Shown here: in pieces, positions 1 through 8,266 of the stretch
Layout of the letters: every line of letters starts with the position of its first letter
Position numbering within the stretch: the stretch's first letter is position 1
NCBI RefSeq assembly: GCF_900155635.1
Contig: NZ_LT732540.1
Location: 1,135,275-1,199,274 of the forward strand
DNA: 64,000 nt
Direction of reading: 5' to 3'
Source of the DNA: Olsenella urininfantis
Lineage (GTDB): Bacteria > Actinomycetota > Coriobacteriia > Coriobacteriales > Atopobiaceae
Notes under the pieces: generated by a model
The model's database searches: none
What the model was told of the DNA's origin: nothing
The model's input: only the letters and a program-made list of their open reading frames with translations
Translations under genes and position numbers: made by a program

Positions 1-21
1 AGGAAATCCTCTTCACAAAGG

Positions 22-60
22 GGCGGGCGCCGCCGGGACCACGTCCCGCGGCGCCCGCCG
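22..60 (-). terminator. Hairpin terminator after the NifU-like gene
   Basis: A long GC-rich inverted repeat (arms built on GGCGGGCGCCGC and GCGGCGCCCGCC, with GGGAC/GTCCC closing the loop) lies just downstream of the minus-strand NifU-like gene. The T tract on the minus strand is poor, so termination may be partial. Confidence 0.6.
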
Positions 61-80
61 GCTCGCATATGCGTTACGGC

Positions 81-359
81 CTACCAGGCCATGGCAGGCT
101 GGACCTTCTGGACGCCCGGGACGTGCTCCCTGAGGATGCGCTCTATGCCCTCGCTCATGTCATAGGACGCAAGCGAGCAGCCGGCGCACGCCCCCTGCAT
201 CTCCAGGGTAACGATGCCGTTCTCGTCGTCGCAGCTCACCAGCACCACGTCGCCGCCGTCCGCCTGCAGGCTCTGGCGGATGACGTTCAGGGTGGCGTCC
301 AAAAGCTCGCGGTTGATCTTCTGCTTGCCCGCGCTGGAGGCGGCGTCCATCTCTGCCAT
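81..359 (-). CDS. NifU-like C-terminal domain protein (Fe-S cluster scaffold/carrier)
   Basis: This 92-residue protein consists of little more than a NifU C-terminal domain. The family carries Fe-S clusters and delivers them to apo-proteins in the cytoplasm. The signature GACAGCS, with a CxxC pair, sits near residues 57-63 and is preceded by the usual QADGGDVVLV strand. I chose the ATG at 359 because GAGG lies at good spacing upstream; an in-frame start at 410 would add 17 residues unlike the family. It follows the U32 peptidase gene on the same strand after about 150 bases and is followed by a hairpin. No other Fe-S assembly gene is visible in the window. Confidence 0.88.
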   Translation of the reverse strand: MAEMDAASSAGKQKINRELLDATLNVIRQSLQADGGDVVLVSCDDENGIVTLEMQGACAGCSLASYDMSEGIERILREHVPGVQKVQPAMAW

Positions 360-513
360 GCTTCGTTCCTCTCCCCATGGGCGAGACGGGCGCATGGCCC
401 TAATTCCCACCCCTCAGCTTCCATTTGCTAGCGAGTGTACCCCTTTGAGCTGCGCGCCGAGCAAAAACTATCTAGCGAGCAAATCTCCCCGTAAGAAGCG
501 CCCCTCATGGCAA

Positions 514-3045
514 CTACGAGATGCCGGCAAAGAGGTGGCCCGAGTTGGAGCCCGCCAGGCGCGCCGCTGGCTTGCGGCCCTGCCTTGCGGCGTCCACGGC
601 ACGCACTACGCGCGCCACGGCGGAGGCGGCCTCCTCTGCAGAGAGCAGCGTGCAGTCCGCCATGACGCGGGAGACGCCCGCCGAGACGAGCTCCACCATC
701 TGGGGCGTTGCGTCCAGGGGGCTCGCCGCGAAGATGTTGCTGCGGCCCCGCAGGTCCGTTCTCACAGGCCAGAGCGAGCCGTCCTTGCCCCTGAGCGAGC
801 AGCGCTTCTGCCGCAGCCTGCATCGCGCGCAGTCGTGGATGCAGCGGTTGGCAACCTGCAGCACGCAATGCTCGCTGGTCATGGCGCGGGCCCGCCCGCT
901 CACCACCAGGCCCACTGGCACGCGCGCCTTGGCGGCAAGCGCACAGACCTCTTCCAGCGTAAGCTCGGGAGAGAGCCAGACGCCACTCGCGCCCTGCTCC
1001 TCCAGCTCCACCAGGCAGCTCTCGTTGTGCACCGGGATGCAGGGGCGGACTTCCGCCAAGGCCCCGACGCGCGCCGCAAGGACAAGCTCGCTCATGTTGC
1101 CCACCGCGCAGGGCTCGTCCGTGCGCACGTAGGGGTCGAGCCGCTCGTGGTCGCACTCGCGGCAGACCTCGTCCAGCCAGGGAACCAGGTAGGCGCCCTC
1201 CGGCCACGCAAGCCCCGCGCTTCGAGCGTCCTCGAAGGCATCGGGCGTCACGTACAGCCGCGTGGCGCCGGATGCGAGGGCGGCCCCTGCGCTTGCGGGG
1301 CTCGCCACCAGGGCGCAAATCTCCACGCCCGTCTGACGCGGCTCCCCCAGCTTGCCCCTGCCCCTGATGAACTCCAGGTGGGCGGCAATGTCCTCCACGT
1401 CGGGGACGCGGGCCAGCCCCTGCTTGCGCAATGCAGCCGAGCTGGGGCGCAGGAGCTCCTCCTCAAGGAGCTCGCAGGCGCGGGAGCGCAGCTTGTGCAC
1501 CGCCGAGAAGGCCATGCCGCAGCCCTCGTCCAGCTCTATGTCAAAGGAGACGGGCAGAAAGGGGCTCTGCCCCATACGCCCCGCATGCTCCGCAAGGTCA
1601 TCCTCGCTCACGGGCCTGGTCCGGGCGGGCTCCACCTCGAAGCCCTCCACGCGCACGCTGGCGGACCCATCCACGCAGCGCAACTCGATGGAAAGGAGCT
1701 GGCCCAGGCGTGCCTGCACGCGCAGCTCAACGGGACGGCGCCTCCTGTCGTTTCCACCGGAGACGCGCGCCGCCTCGTCCAGCGCCTGCTGGGACCTGAT
1801 CACCCGCACGGGGCAACCTGGCTCCATGGGACGCACGGTGCGGCAGCAGATGGTGTCTCCCGCCCGCGCATCCTGCGGCGCATAGGTGGTCAAAAACTGG
1901 GATGGCGCGTCATCGGGGCGAATCTCAAGGAGGTCGCCCTCCCCCACCTGCTTGTCCAGGAGGATGTCCACCTCGGCGAAGGTCTTGGAGCGGAAGCGCT
2001 CGCGCCCGCCGTTGGCCCCGCCGCGCCTCACCTTGCCGCCGCCCAGGTCTCGCGTTGCCACCACGGACCCCACCAGCTCGCCGCGGTTGTTGGACCTCTC
2101 GTAGCTCATCATGTCGTCATCAGAGCGATGGTCAAGGTAGCTGTTGGTGAAGTCCCTGTTGAAGGCACGGCGCAGCCTCTGGTGACGCGCCTCGAGCTCC
2201 TCGGCCGTGGGCGTCCTTCCCGCGGCGAGGTCGTCCAGCTGCGCACGGTAGCTCGAGACCACGGAATAGACGTAGTCCGGCGCCTTCATGCGCCCCTCGA
2301 TCTTGAGGGAGCCAAGGCCGGCTGCGGCGAGGCGTGGCAGGTCATCAACCGTGCAGTAGTCCTTGGGGCAGAGGGGGCGTCCCCTGCCCGGTGCGGAGAC
2401 GTTCTCGCCCTGCTCGTCCAGCAGGTCGTAGGTGAGGCGGCAGGGCTGGGCGCAGAGCCCGCGATTTGCGGAGCGGCCGCCCCCCAGCGAGCTCATCATG
2501 CAGATGCCGGAATAGCAGAAGCAGAGCGCCCCATGGCCGAAGCTCTCGAGCTCGACCCCCTCCTGGGCAATGCGGGAGATCTCATCCACGGAGAGCTCCC
2601 GCGAGAGCGTCACGCGAGAGACGCCCAGATCACGGCACCAGGCGGTGGCTCGTGCGTCGTGTATGTTGGCCTGCGTGGAGATGTGGCACTCGATCTGCGG
2701 GTAGCGGCGCCTCAGCTCCGCGAGAAGGCCCCAGTCCTGCACGATGAAGGCGTCCGCCCCCAGCAGCCAGGCCTTGCGGACCAGCGCCAGCACGCGGGGC
2801 ATCTCGTCCGTGCGGATGACCACGTTCACCGTCACGTACACCCTGGATCCTGCCAGGTGGGCCGCGCGGCAGGCCGCCTCGAAGGTCTCGTAGGTAAAGT
2901 TCGTGGCGCCGCGGCGGGCGTTGAAATCACTCCCCAGCGCGCAGTAGATGGCGTCGGCGCCGGCGGCAAGGGCCGCGTTGAAGGGCTCGGGGCCACCGGC
3001 GGGGGCAAGCAGCTCGGGCACGGGATGGGTGTCTCTGAAGCTCAA
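514..3045 (-). CDS. U32 family peptidase / RlhA-like rRNA hydroxylation protein
   Basis: This is a large U32 protein of 843 residues. The family signature is clear near residues 168-187 (ESFGHGALC, then CYSGIC, then SS). It is followed by the cysteine-bearing CAQPCRL segment and the KDYCTVDDLPRL and LKIEGRMK motifs typical of the family. The extra C-terminal half resembles the collagenase-like/DUF3656 extension of RlhA (YdcP), which is needed for 23S rRNA C2501 hydroxylation; other U32 proteins (TrhP) act on tRNA. An RNA-hydroxylation role is therefore more likely than proteolysis, but this is family inference. The start used is TTG at 3045, 18 bases after the HigA-like stop, with a weak AGGA upstream. 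It may be co-transcribed with the toxin-antitoxin module. Confidence 0.85.
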   Translation of the reverse strand: MSFRDTHPVPELLAPAGGPEPFNAALAAGADAIYCALGSDFNARRGATNFTYETFEAACRAAHLAGSRVYVTVNVVIRTDEMPRVLALVRKAWLLGADAFIVQDWGLLAELRRRYPQIECHISTQANIHDARATAWCRDLGVSRVTLSRELSVDEISRIAQEGVELESFGHGALCFCYSGICMMSSLGGGRSANRGLCAQPCRLTYDLLDEQGENVSAPGRGRPLCPKDYCTVDDLPRLAAAGLGSLKIEGRMKAPDYVYSVVSSYRAQLDDLAAGRTPTAEELEARHQRLRRAFNRDFTNSYLDHRSDDDMMSYERSNNRGELVGSVVATRDLGGGKVRRGGANGGRERFRSKTFAEVDILLDKQVGEGDLLEIRPDDAPSQFLTTYAPQDARAGDTICCRTVRPMEPGCPVRVIRSQQALDEAARVSGGNDRRRRPVELRVQARLGQLLSIELRCVDGSASVRVEGFEVEPARTRPVSEDDLAEHAGRMGQSPFLPVSFDIELDEGCGMAFSAVHKLRSRACELLEEELLRPSSAALRKQGLARVPDVEDIAAHLEFIRGRGKLGEPRQTGVEICALVASPASAGAALASGATRLYVTPDAFEDARSAGLAWPEGAYLVPWLDEVCRECDHERLDPYVRTDEPCAVGNMSELVLAARVGALAEVRPCIPVHNESCLVELEEQGASGVWLSPELTLEEVCALAAKARVPVGLVVSGRARAMTSEHCVLQVANRCIHDCARCRLRQKRCSLRGKDGSLWPVRTDLRGRSNIFAASPLDATPQMVELVSAGVSRVMADCTLLSAEEAASAVARVVRAVDAARQGRKPAARLAGSNSGHLFAGIS

Positions 3046-3063
3046 GGTCTCACAGGTCCTGTT

Positions 3064-3408
3064 CTATCCCTCGAGGGGAATCTCGATGGTCTCGGGCAGG
3101 TCATTCTGGCCGGCCCGCACGGGGAACTCAATCACCATGTGCAAAGACCCTCCTATGCCCTGGGCGTAGCGGCGCAGGGTGTCCACCCGCAGGGACTCCA
3201 CCCTGCCGTTCTCGAGCTCGGAGATGCGCTTCTGGCTCACGCCCATGTTGCTTGCCAGCTGCTTCTGGGTGAGGCCCTTGTCCTTGCGCGCCTCCCGCAG
3301 CTCATAGGCCCTCACGTAGGCGCGCAGGCGGTCCGCACGACTAGATATTGCCACCCGATCAAGTCCGCGGCTTTTAATGTAATCCTCTGCAGTCACAGTC
3401 TCGACCAC
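3064..3408 (-). CDS. HigA-type XRE antitoxin
   Basis: A 114-residue helix-turn-helix protein. The HTH core (LTQKQLASNMGVSQKRISEL) lies at about residues 45-64. It is followed by the short basic/hydrophobic tail seen in antitoxins paired with HigB/Gp49-type toxins. The gene starts four bases after the end of the full-length toxin frame, the toxin-first order of HigBA operons. Such antitoxins neutralise the cognate RNase by direct contact and repress their own promoter. Here the upstream toxin frame is interrupted, so this gene may be a surviving antitoxin without an active toxin. The following U32 gene begins 18 bases later on the same strand. Confidence 0.85.
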   Translation of the reverse strand: MVETVTAEDYIKSRGLDRVAISSRADRLRAYVRAYELREARKDKGLTQKQLASNMGVSQKRISELENGRVESLRVDTLRRYAQGIGGSLHMVIEFPVRAGQNDLPETIEIPLEG

Positions 3409-3412
3409 GGCA

Positions 3413-3760
3413 CTAACCTCCCAACGTCAGCAGATGAGCTGCAAAGATGCAATCTGCTATTGGTATAGCCTTCCGATACCATGCATTCCACTCGCCGCGC
3501 TTGTCTCCCGCGAGAAGCATTATGGCCCTGCGCTTCGGGTCAAACACAAAGAGGATTCAAATCTCGCTTTTGCCGGATGACCCTGGCCGTAGTTCCTTCA
3601 TCGCGGAATATCTTGACACGACCACATTTCCCACGATGGATCGCTTAAGACTGGGCCCGCGTTCCTGCGTGAGCTCAATTGCCGCGAATACCTGTAGGGT
3701 TGTTTCTGAGTCCAGGGTGTCCAACCATTCCGCGATGTATTGGACGTCGACCTCACGCAT
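3413..3760 (-). pseudogene. HigB-type toxin with in-frame nonsense codon
   Basis: Read through one TGA, this frame encodes 115 residues with the Gp49/RelE-like HigB layout: an N-terminal EVDVQYIAEWLDTL helix, then ELRPGSSGKSEI, then ILFVFDPKRRAIMLLAGDK, then WNAWYRKAIPIAD. The TGA at 3557-3559 is codon 68. Relatives of this family normally carry Arg here (EIR-ILF), so a single CGA-to-TGA transition explains it. The 47 codons after it are intact and in the same frame, which suggests a recent event. The open part alone (67 residues) lacks the conserved C-terminal strands of the mRNA interferase fold. A sequencing error or readthrough cannot be excluded. Confidence 0.8.
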
Positions 3761-3801
3761 TATATACCCCTATCCGTATTTTATGCTCCTCTCTCAAAAC
3801 T

Positions 3802-3820
3802 AGTATAGAACATTTGTTCG
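3802..3820 (-). promoter_or_regulatory. LexA/SOS-box-like palindrome over the TA promoter
   Basis: On the minus strand the sequence CGAACAAATGTTCT (3807-3820) matches the Gram-positive LexA operator consensus CGAACRNRYGTTYG at 13 of 14 positions. It directly abuts a TATACT hexamer (3802-3807) that would be the -10 element for the toxin-antitoxin genes, whose first codon lies about 40 bases downstream. The only convincing gene downstream is the HigB/HigA pair. An alternative reading is an autoregulatory HigA operator, because that protein also binds palindromes at its promoter. Confidence 0.6.
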
Positions 3821-3845
3821 TATCAATTGACGAGGACATGGATGC

Positions 3846-3872
3846 AAAAAGGGGCGCCCGGATGGGTGCCCC
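3846..3872 (-). terminator. Rho-independent terminator after tyrS
   Basis: On the minus strand GGGGCACCC and GGGCGCCCC pair with one mismatch around a four-base loop and are followed directly by TTTTT. It lies 28 bases past the tyrS stop codon. Confidence 0.8.
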
Positions 3873-3899
3873 CAGGTCCTACTGTGTTCTCAGATACAG

Positions 3900-5117
3900 C
3901 TACACGAGCCTCGCCCAGCGACGCTTGCCCACCTGAATCACCGTGCCCGCAGAAAGCAGGCCGGGCTCCACGTTGTAGCACTTTGCGCCCACGGGCTCAC
4001 CGTCGATCTTCACGCCGCCCCCGTCTATCTGACGGCGGGCGTCTCCGGCACTCCTCACAAGCTCCAGGTCAACCAGGAGCTTGCCCAGGTAGACCTTGCC
4101 TTCTTCGTTGGTCTCCACGATGGACGCCGCAAACTCGGGAACGTCCTCGGGCACCTCGTTCTTCTTGAACTGGGCGTCGAAGGCGGCCATGGCCCTCTGG
4201 CCCTCGCCCTCGCCGTGGTAGAGGTCGACGATGTTGGCCGCCAGCTCGCGCTTGAGGGCGTAGGGGTCCGCGGTGCCCGCAGCAAAGGCGGCATCGATGG
4301 CATCCACCTCGTCCACGGAAAGCGTGGAGCAGAGGCGGTAGTACAGGGGCACCAGCTCGTCGGTGATGCTCATGACCTTGCCGAACATGTCCGCGGGATC
4401 GTCGGTCAGGCCCACGTAGTTCTTGTAGCTCTTGGACATCTTCTTGGTGCCGTCGGTGCCCACCAGCAGGGGCACGGTGAGGGCCACCTGGGGCTCCATG
4501 CCCTCGGCGCGCATGAGGTCGCGACCAGCGAGGAGGTTGAAGATCTGGTCGTTGCCGCCCATCTCCACGTCCGCCTTGATGACCACGGAGTCATAGGCCT
4601 GAAGCACCGGGTAGATGAACTCGTGCAGGGCGATGGACTGGCCGTTGACGTAACGCTTGTGGAAGTCCTCGCGCTCGAGGATGCGGGCCATGTTGAACTT
4701 GCTCATGAGGCCCAGCATGCTGCCCAGGTTGAGGGGCTTGAGCCAGTCGCCGTTGTGGACGATGGTGGTCTTCTCGGGGTCGAGGACCTTCATGGCCTGC
4801 TCGACGTAGGTCTTGGCGTTTGCCTCCACCTGCTCCTCCGTGAGGGGCGGGCGGGTGCTGTCGCGACCGGAAGGATCGCCGATAAGCGCGGTTCCGTTGC
4901 CGATGATGAGGGTGACCTTGTGGCCCAGGTCCTGGAACTGGCGCATCTTGCGCAGGGGAACCGCGTGGCCCAGGTGAAGGTCTGGGGAGGTGGGGTCAAC
5001 GCCGAGCTTGATGTTGAGAGGAACGCCCTTCTCAAGCTTCTTCTTGAGCTCGTCCAGGGGCACGATCTGCATGGTGCCCGAGGTGATGACCTTCAGCTGT
5101 TCTTCGACTGGCAGCAA
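3900..5117 (-). CDS. tyrS: Tyrosyl-tRNA synthetase
   Basis: This class I aminoacyl-tRNA synthetase charges tRNA-Tyr in the cytoplasm. At 405 residues it has the normal length. The HIGH-type motif is HLGH at residues 48-51, and the KMSKS loop is present exactly (KKMSKSYKNYVGL). A C-terminal S4-like RNA-binding domain ends with the IDGGGVKIDGEPV and VIQVGKRRWARL segments. I chose the TTG at 5117 because GGAGG sits eight bases upstream and the protein then begins with the family-like PVEEQLKVI helix. An in-frame start at 5243 would add unrelated residues. I see no T-box leader in the 180 bases upstream. A terminator follows the gene. Confidence 0.96.
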   Translation of the reverse strand: MLPVEEQLKVITSGTMQIVPLDELKKKLEKGVPLNIKLGVDPTSPDLHLGHAVPLRKMRQFQDLGHKVTLIIGNGTALIGDPSGRDSTRPPLTEEQVEANAKTYVEQAMKVLDPEKTTIVHNGDWLKPLNLGSMLGLMSKFNMARILEREDFHKRYVNGQSIALHEFIYPVLQAYDSVVIKADVEMGGNDQIFNLLAGRDLMRAEGMEPQVALTVPLLVGTDGTKKMSKSYKNYVGLTDDPADMFGKVMSITDELVPLYYRLCSTLSVDEVDAIDAAFAAGTADPYALKRELAANIVDLYHGEGEGQRAMAAFDAQFKKNEVPEDVPEFAASIVETNEEGKVYLGKLLVDLELVRSAGDARRQIDGGGVKIDGEPVGAKCYNVEPGLLSAGTVIQVGKRRWARLV

Positions 5118-5301
5118 CGCTCTGTCCTCCAAAGGGGTTGTCGTGCACGGGCCGCAAAAGACTCGAATCAGCTGACAGGATAGCGCAAACACCTTTCTGG
5201 ACAACAGCCTCATGAAGGCGTGGAACCCATCTGACAATCGCATAAACAGAAGTGGACCCTAACTCGAGTCGTACCATCCGTGCAGAAGAGGAGAAGGCCC
5301 C

Positions 5302-6252
5302 TCAGGACCGCCTGTCATCCGTGCACCCAATCCAGCCGGCAGTCAGCTCCTTCCAATCTGGCGAGGCGGAGAGAACCGTGCCGCAGACGATAACAATGCA
5401 GCAGACGACCTCGAGCCAGCTGGGCATCACGCCCAGGGCGACCGCCGTCAGAAACACGGCCCAGGCCGAATAGGAGATGTTGAGCGCCATGCCGCGCGCC
5501 GCACCTATCGAGTCAATGGCTTTGTAGTAGAAGAGGTACGAGACGGTGCCCGCAAGGGAGGCAACGAGGACGACCGCATTGGCAGGCGTGAGCGCCACCT
5601 GCCCCACAAGGCCCAGCGACCCAGTTATGGGCACCACGACAAGACCGTAGGCCAAGGCAGAAGTCGTCTCTCGTATGTGCAGGGCCGTCTCGTTGTCCAC
5701 TGCGTCGTCACCCATACCCCAAGCCAGGATGACGGCCTCCGAACCCCAGCCAAACACGCAGAGCAGCGCCCCCAGAATTCCCGCCACGGGATTGTTCACC
5801 GTCACCGCTCCGGTAGACGACCACCCCATGACCACAACCGCAAAGAGAGCCAGCAACAGCGCGATTACCTGGCGCGGCTTCATACGCTCCTTGAGCACCA
5901 GCACCGCAAGAAAGGTACCCACAGCGGGATAGAATGCCGAGATGGCTGCCGTGTAGCCTGGGCCTATGCAGTCAATCGCGGTCAGATAGCCACTCATGCC
6001 AATCGGCCCACCAAGCAGGGCCGCAAGCATGATGACCTTCCCGCTTCGCGTCTTGAGCGCCTTGAACGTATCACCAAGACGTCCCCTGGTACCCATAAAG
6101 ACCAGCAGGACCAAGGCTGCGAAGACGTCATGCATGAATGCGGACGCAACCGATGCCTGGGCTGCCCCCAAATAGGGAGACATTCCAAGTGCGATGCCCA
6201 AAATAACGGTATCTATCGCCCACAGCACACCGCTGAATAGACCATATCTCAT
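5302..6252 (-). CDS. licB: LicB-type choline permease (DMT/EamA superfamily)
   Basis: A 316-residue membrane protein with about ten hydrophobic helices arranged as two EamA-like halves, as in drug/metabolite transporters. Its second-half region (GWGSEAVILAWGMGDDAVDNE) and its position 27 bases downstream of a LicC-LicA fusion match LicB proteins, which import choline for phosphocholine decoration. Substrate assignment rests on family and context. It starts at ATG 6252 with GGAG upstream. It is probably translated from the same mRNA as the upstream fusion gene, making a two-gene unit that reads away from the choline-binding-type amidase. Confidence 0.82.
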   Translation of the reverse strand: MRYGLFSGVLWAIDTVILGIALGMSPYLGAAQASVASAFMHDVFAALVLLVFMGTRGRLGDTFKALKTRSGKVIMLAALLGGPIGMSGYLTAIDCIGPGYTAAISAFYPAVGTFLAVLVLKERMKPRQVIALLLALFAVVVMGWSSTGAVTVNNPVAGILGALLCVFGWGSEAVILAWGMGDDAVDNETALHIRETTSALAYGLVVVPITGSLGLVGQVALTPANAVVLVASLAGTVSYLFYYKAIDSIGAARGMALNISYSAWAVFLTAVALGVMPSWLEVVCCIVIVCGTVLSASPDWKELTAGWIGCTDDRRS

Positions 6253-6279
6253 GGGACCTGCTCCTTCTGAAGGGAACGC

Positions 6280-8073
6280 CTAGCGAGCGTCACCGCTCTC
6301 GTACCATTCCAGCACCTTGTCCACGTAATCCACCGCATACCGGTAGTAGATGAACAGCCACTCGCCCACGTTGTCCCCCTCGGACTCCTTCTCGAGGGAC
6401 CACAGGTACCAGCACCAGCCGGCAAAGACCACATAGCTCCAGAAGTGTCGGCGCTCCTCGAAGCTCGCAGCGCGACCAAAGTACCAGTCAAGTGCCTGGT
6501 TGGCACGCTCCTCGGTGAGCTCGCAGCACACCGTGAACGTGCCGAAGTCGTTTGCGGGGTCTGACATGCCCGCGTACTCCCAGTCAATGAGGCTCATGGC
6601 CCCATCCTGCTCGACGAGAAAGTTGAGGAGGAAGAAGTCGTTATGGGAGACGCATGGAGCATAATTGTCCCCGTCGGCATACCCCTTGAGTCTGAGGACC
6701 TTCTCCTTGAGCTCGAAGTAACCAGGGACCTCAATGGGGCCATGGGCGAGCAGAAGCCTCTCGTAGCTCAGGCCCTCCTCCACAAAGTCAAAGCGGCGCT
6801 CAAGGGTTGCACCGCTCTCGTGCAGCTGTCGGCACATCTCCATGGCACGATTCAGCTGCGCGTCATCGTCAACGTCCAGACTTTGGGCATTGCGAACGAA
6901 GCGGGAGAGCTTCCAACCGCTCGCCTCGTCCTCGTAGATGAAGGTGTTGTCCAATCCCAGGTCGCGCGCAAGGCGCAGGCCAGCGGCCTCGCTGGCTCGG
7001 TTGATCATCTTCTCCGTGCCAACGCCAGGATGCCTGTACACATACTCCTGGGCCTCGTCTCCCTCCCCCACCGAGAAGTGACAGGAAAGGTTGGTAAGGC
7101 CCTGCTTGAGTGGCCAGAAGTCATGAATGTCGGTCTTCTCGCAGCCGAGGACGGAGACTATGTTGTCGAATATCTCCGAATCTACGTTCTGCACGAACTG
7201 GGGGTCAAAGCTCTGTAGCTCGTCAAGCGAGTCGAACTCGTTGATCACGCCCGCCGGATACTCGCGGGCAACCATAGACAGCTCACGGATGTGATCCACA
7301 TAGATTTCCTCCCAGAGCTTGTCCTGCGTCTCGGGCCTGTTATACACACGCTCGAGAACCGCGCGGAATGCCTGGGAGAAGGCATTATCAAAGTAGACGT
7401 GCCCCATCATGGTAAGTGAGTCGGCGCCGCCGATGGACACATGGGTTATGCGACCGCCGGCGCCAGTCGAGACGCACCATTCCTTCGTCGGCCCCTCCAC
7501 ATACCTACAGGCGTAATAGGCCCCATACACGTATCGCTCAAAGGGGTTTTCGAGAAAATAGTTGTCAGACGAGCAAACGTAGCTATTGGCCAGCATGTCA
7601 CGCACAAGCCAGAGGGTGCCATTGTTATTACGCGTCGCGTAGTCTGGGTTCACCACAATCTTCACGCCAAATTTGCTGCGAAGGTAGAAGAAGTATTCCT
7701 TCTTGTAGCCCACCACCACCGTGATGTCCGTGACGCCGGCGGCCATCAGCTGGCGAATCTGCCGCTCGATAAGAACCTCCCCCCTCACTCGCAGCAGGCC
7801 CTTGGGCTTCTCGTACGAGATGGGAGCAAATCGGGAGGAGAGGCCAGCGGCCATAATGATGGCATTGTCCACTGCAAATGGCTCGAGGGCCTCCATTCCG
7901 ACCTGCGTGATGCGCCCGTCAACAACCATGCCACCCTTCTCGCAAGCCTTCAGCACGGTGTTCGTAGTACCCAGGGAAAGGCCGCTGAGCTTGGCGAGAT
8001 GACGCTGGGTCACCGCCTCATCCAAACCAGCAATGGCCTTGAGGATGCGGAACTCGTTCTTCGTAAGGACCAT
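6280..8073 (-). CDS. HTH-LicC-LicA fusion: phosphocholine cytidylyltransferase and choline kinase
   Basis: This 597-residue protein has three parts. Residues 1-70 form a winged-helix segment (EFRILKAIAG, then TQRHLAKLSGLSLGTTNTV). Residues about 75-300 are a nucleotidyltransferase with IIMAAGLSSRFAP and EKPKGLL, as in LicC enzymes that make CDP-choline. Residues about 310-597 are a choline/ethanolamine kinase, with the Brenner-type motif VSHNDFFLLNFL and LIDWEYAGMSDPANDFG as catalytic and metal-binding segments. Phosphorylation and CTP activation of choline would therefore be carried by one polypeptide. I chose the ATG at 8073 because AGGAAGG precedes it. The N-terminal HTH may let the protein bind its own promoter; an AT-rich palindrome lies 60-95 bases upstream. 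Confidence 0.88.
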   Translation of the reverse strand: MVLTKNEFRILKAIAGLDEAVTQRHLAKLSGLSLGTTNTVLKACEKGGMVVDGRITQVGMEALEPFAVDNAIIMAAGLSSRFAPISYEKPKGLLRVRGEVLIERQIRQLMAAGVTDITVVVGYKKEYFFYLRSKFGVKIVVNPDYATRNNNGTLWLVRDMLANSYVCSSDNYFLENPFERYVYGAYYACRYVEGPTKEWCVSTGAGGRITHVSIGGADSLTMMGHVYFDNAFSQAFRAVLERVYNRPETQDKLWEEIYVDHIRELSMVAREYPAGVINEFDSLDELQSFDPQFVQNVDSEIFDNIVSVLGCEKTDIHDFWPLKQGLTNLSCHFSVGEGDEAQEYVYRHPGVGTEKMINRASEAAGLRLARDLGLDNTFIYEDEASGWKLSRFVRNAQSLDVDDDAQLNRAMEMCRQLHESGATLERRFDFVEEGLSYERLLLAHGPIEVPGYFELKEKVLRLKGYADGDNYAPCVSHNDFFLLNFLVEQDGAMSLIDWEYAGMSDPANDFGTFTVCCELTEERANQALDWYFGRAASFEERRHFWSYVVFAGWCWYLWSLEKESEGDNVGEWLFIYYRYAVDYVDKVLEWYESGDAR

Positions 8074-8132
8074 ATCCGACCTTCCTGACGTGTTTGGCGT
8101 TCTCGGACATCCTAATCTCAAGAAAGTAGTTT

Positions 8133-8167
8133 GTTCAATTTATATATTTATATAACATATATTGAAC
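8133..8167. promoter_or_regulatory. AT-rich palindrome between licCA and the amidase gene
   Basis: A 35-base inverted repeat with outer arms GTTCAAT and ATTGAAC and a TATAT-rich centre sits in the 193-base divergent region. In this GC-rich genome the run is conspicuous. It overlaps plausible -35/-10 elements for the amidase gene (TTGTTC at 8131, TAACAT 16 bases later) and TATA-like hexamers on the other strand. A shared operator or bidirectional promoter is likely. The HTH of the LicC-LicA fusion is an obvious candidate binder, but that is inference. Confidence 0.55.
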
Positions 8168-8266
8168 ATAATCCAGGAATTTGTCCCGCTGGTGGAGGCA
8201 GGGTATCCTGTTGCCAGATGAGAAGAACAGTGCTACGGCTACGCGCACGAGCAAGAAAGGACGAAC

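Noticed and set aside
214..3468. Long plus-strand open frame of over 1,000 codons
   Set aside because: It is antisense to the U32 gene and the HigBA region. It exists because GC-rich codons leave few stops on the other strand, and its translation has no recognisable domain.
5118..5301. T-box leader upstream of tyrS
   Set aside because: I could not find a T-box bulge sequence (TGGN-type) or a specifier-loop hairpin with a downstream terminator.
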